NCBI GenBank assembly: GCA_030998015.1
Contig: JARWMV010000240.1
Location: 186,001-250,000 of the forward strand
Origin: Ceratorhiza oryzae-sativae
Taxonomy: Eukaryota; Basidiomycota; Agaricomycetes; Cantharellales; Ceratobasidiaceae
Length of the DNA: 64,000 nucleotides
Direction of reading: 5' to 3'
Shown: in pieces, positions 61,663-64,000 of the stretch
Numbering within the stretch: the first letter of the stretch is position 1
Layout: each line of letters opens with the position of its first letter
The notes under the pieces: model-generated
What the model saw: only the letters and a program-made list of their open reading frames with translations
Databases searched by the model: none
Told to the model about the DNA's origin: nothing
Position numbers and translations under genes: made by a program

Positions 61663-63646
61663 CTGGCCAAAATGAAAACAGGGTAAGGCCGGGCTGATTG
61701 ACGAATGAGCGCCCGTGGAGAAGTCGAGGGTTCTTTTGGCCTCGTGCTATCTAGATTTGAGCACGGGACTAGAAAGGGCCGAGACGTAGATCGGACTGTG
61801 CTTCATCATGTTAGACGTTGAGGCGTGCGTGGATTGGAGACACTTGCCGTGGGCTGGGCGCTATGCCTGTGTCTCGGGTAATAAACCCAAGTAGGGATAT
61901 CTGCCGGGGAACAATAAAATCAGTTGTAACTCGAGTCTGCCAGCAAGACCCGGGTTTTACTGTGTGGAAGAGAGTCGGGCGGCGTATACTGCAAGGAGAA
62001 TAACCCAGAAACTAGCATCAGCCCTATCCGGAAGATCAAAACGCCCCAGGTCGAGGACTGACAAAGTCGAGACAGCAAACGCACCCAGCCTAAAACTTTC
62101 AAGCGACACAATTTACACACGATCCGACGACACTCGGAGGAAGCTGCTGATTGTCCTTCTGGGCAACGGGTGAAGGCGCATGTCAGCAACACCGTTGTGT
62201 ACAGCATCGATGGGCGGGACGGCGAAGACGAACGGACTTACGGCGACTGCAAGCGGTGGTGGGCTGTTGGGGACGAGACCAGGAGCACGGCTCTTGTCGT
62301 CGTCGTCGCGCAGTAGACTAGCCTTCAGGGTCCAGTCTAGTCCCTGACTGTGCACGTGTTTGAGCGCCACGAGCCTCGCCCCCACTGCGCGATGCCGATG
62401 CCGCTTCTAGAAATTCTTTGTCGGGGTTCGGGGCTCGCATAACTAATTGACATATTAGACTAGTGCTATTCTATCATTAATTCTGATGCGCAAGCCAAGG
62501 CACCCGCCTCGATAATGAAACCCGCCCACAATCACATCCACCCCTCGATGCGCCCCTGCCCCCATTCGTACATCATTGGCATGAGCACGATGTTATGGCG
62601 TGCCCCCCTGCCTTTCTTCGCACCTTGCCTGCATTCCCAAGCCTCGTGGCTGCCTGGTCCAAGGCAGGCTTGAACTTCTTTGGCGGTCTTTCCTTTTCGG
62701 GATTTATTGGTTTAACCGTAAATGTGAAGACACACTTTTGTTCCCCAAGATTGAAGGTCAGTCTTCGATGGTCTCTCAGGGAGATTTATCAGCCGCCGTA
62801 CATTGTGTGAATGTACTCAGATGATAGTTCGCATAATGGCACGGGTGTTGCAATTGGGTACAAATCAAAATGATGTAGGGGATCCGAAATAGCCTTTGAT
62901 GGAGTTCCAGCGACCAGAGAGGGCAATGAAAATCCGGGTAGTCAGTCCATCCCAGGCAGGAATATAAATGCGCATATACATCTAGAGTTTTATGCCGTAA
63001 AGCGTCAACATCGGTCGATAGCTACAGTACACTGTTATTAGTTAAAGACGACGAGTGTGGTTATTGTCTTAAGCTCCACGAAGGACAGCATATGGAGATG
63101 TGCGAGATTGGCCGTTTATGTGTCTAGGCCGTAGGGAGGCATTTGGATCCGAAACCCCAGCGGCTGAAGTACAACGAGATCAGGCCCCTCCACCTCAATC
63201 GAAACAATCTTTGGCCCGTAATACCAGAAAAATTTGGCCGCTAACAAACAGAATAGCCAACTATCAGCTATGAGCTTTCCGACGCCCTCATCATTTAGGG
63301 TGAGTTGTCGATGATTGAAAAAGACATGGGCGTTGACTTTCTTGTATTGTTTGGCGGTGTAATTTATGCTTATCTTCTAGCAGGACACACCATAGCTCCA
63401 TGTTTAGATACACTATATTATTACATGTCCCTGCATGTACACTGCGATGCGGAGCCACCTGTGTCCGGTTACCGGCTCCGATCAGCACCTGCCTTTGCAG
63501 CGAGCGCCTCTAACAGCTATATAAATGCCAATCGAACTTGCAATACATAAATCAACACTCGGACCCAGCTTGACTAACGTATGTGTTTACAAACCTGGCG
63601 CGTTTACACGTACTGATAAAATCCATCAAGACCTCGACATCCAATA
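61663..63646. other. Intergenic region, no gene recognised
   Basis: The interval contains the upstream region of the kinase gene and of the last gene. No open frame carries recognisable motifs. Confidence 0.4.
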
Positions 63647-64000
63647 ATGTCGACAGACTACAACATTTTCCAGCAAGTTTTCAGCCTTTCTTTTGCTTCC
63701 GATCTCGTCGGTAATTGCACAGGAAGCCCTCTAGAACTCGAAAAGAAGCTCGTACAAGCCCTGCCAGACGCTTTGAAGAAGGCGGGTCCTGGTTGGGAAG
63801 TTGCATGGGGTCCAGCAATCTGGAAAAACGACCCGTACAATAACTCTACGTCCCAGTCCAACGCGTGGTACATTGCTAAAAACGATGGCGTCAAGTTCGA
63901 GGATGGCAAGGTTCGGCCGGCGTATGTCGTTACCATCGCTGGCTCTAGCGACACGTATGACTACAGCACCGAAGATATTAGCATTTCCGACGTCGTTAGC
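63647..64000 (+). CDS. Lipase-like alpha/beta-hydrolase family protein, 5' part (cut by window end)
   Basis: ATG 63647 (MSTDYNIFQQVFSLSFASDL) opens a frame still open at base 64000, 118 codons. It has no secretory signal peptide. The pattern WEVAWGPAIWKND, then AWYIAKNDGVKFEDGK, then YVVTIAGSSDTYDYSTEDIS resembles a family of Agaricomycete proteins related to class-3 lipases, in which the IAGT strand precedes the nucleophile region by ~100 residues. The catalytic Ser would lie beyond the window, so activity cannot be judged. Confidence 0.6.
   Translation, partial: MSTDYNIFQQVFSLSFASDLVGNCTGSPLELEKKLVQALPDALKKAGPGWEVAWGPAIWKNDPYNNSTSQSNAWYIAKNDGVKFEDGKVRPAYVVTIAGSSDTYDYSTEDISISDVVS

Noticed and set aside
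1..64000. CRISPR arrays, bacterial operons, rRNA or tRNA genes
   Set aside because: No regularly spaced repeats were seen, all genes are spliced eukaryotic genes, and no cloverleaf with A/B box was recognised by eye; a tRNA scan was not run.

Overview
The window is nuclear DNA of a filamentous fungus, most likely a basidiomycete. Genes are cut by many 45-60 bp GT-AG introns. The gene set is that of a fungus: elongation factor 3, a CDC24-type RhoGEF, an MKK-type MAP kinase kinase and a TAPT1/EMP65 family protein. Several family resemblances (the PGDxSA peptidase-like fragment near 1.5 kb, the lipase-like start at the right end, the transposase type) recall Agaricomycetes such as Rhizoctonia; that is recollection, not a database result.

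Layout, left to right. 1-1.2 kb: the end of a Ty1/copia polyprotein followed by a polypurine tract and a 3' LTR. 1.3-4.1 kb: a peptidase-like relic and an unrecognised proline-rich gene. 4.5-6.4 kb (-): a secreted S10 serine carboxypeptidase. 8.2-9.5 kb (+): a Ser/Thr-rich mucin-like membrane protein with two breaks of frame. 10-11.3 kb (+): an XRCC2-like RecA-fold repair protein. 12.2-14.2 kb (-): an unrecognised membrane protein. 15.08-19.59 kb: a complete DNA transposon with 25-bp perfect terminal inverted repeats and TA flanks; its minus-strand gene reads through phase-0 introns from a Ulp1-like (C48) protease into an HTH + DDE transposase. 20-22.5 kb (+): TAPT1 family. 24.3-28.3 kb (+): CDC24. 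29.73-32.04 kb: a second DNA element with 55-bp perfect TIRs and G-rich subterminal repeats, carrying two unrecognised convergent genes. 33-36.4 kb (+): a long disordered protein. 36.9-39.2 kb (-): an MFS transporter. 41.1-42.4 kb (+): a homeodomain protein. 42.6-47.9 kb (-): elongation factor 3. 48.5-50.9 kb (+): a methyltransferase-16 family protein. 54.2-55.2 kb (-): a two-finger C2H2 protein. 58.7-61.7 kb (-): a MAPKK. 63.6-64 kb (+): the start of a lipase-like gene.

CDC24 (polarity, Cdc42 activation) and the MKK (cell-wall integrity) belong to neighbouring morphogenesis pathways, but nothing shows they are co-regulated. The most unusual item is the Ulp1-DDE fusion transposon. A second window-wide observation is that conserved essential genes (CDC24, EF3) contain single-base breaks of frame, several at homopolymer runs. 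This looks like assembly error and should temper any call of 'pseudogene' here.
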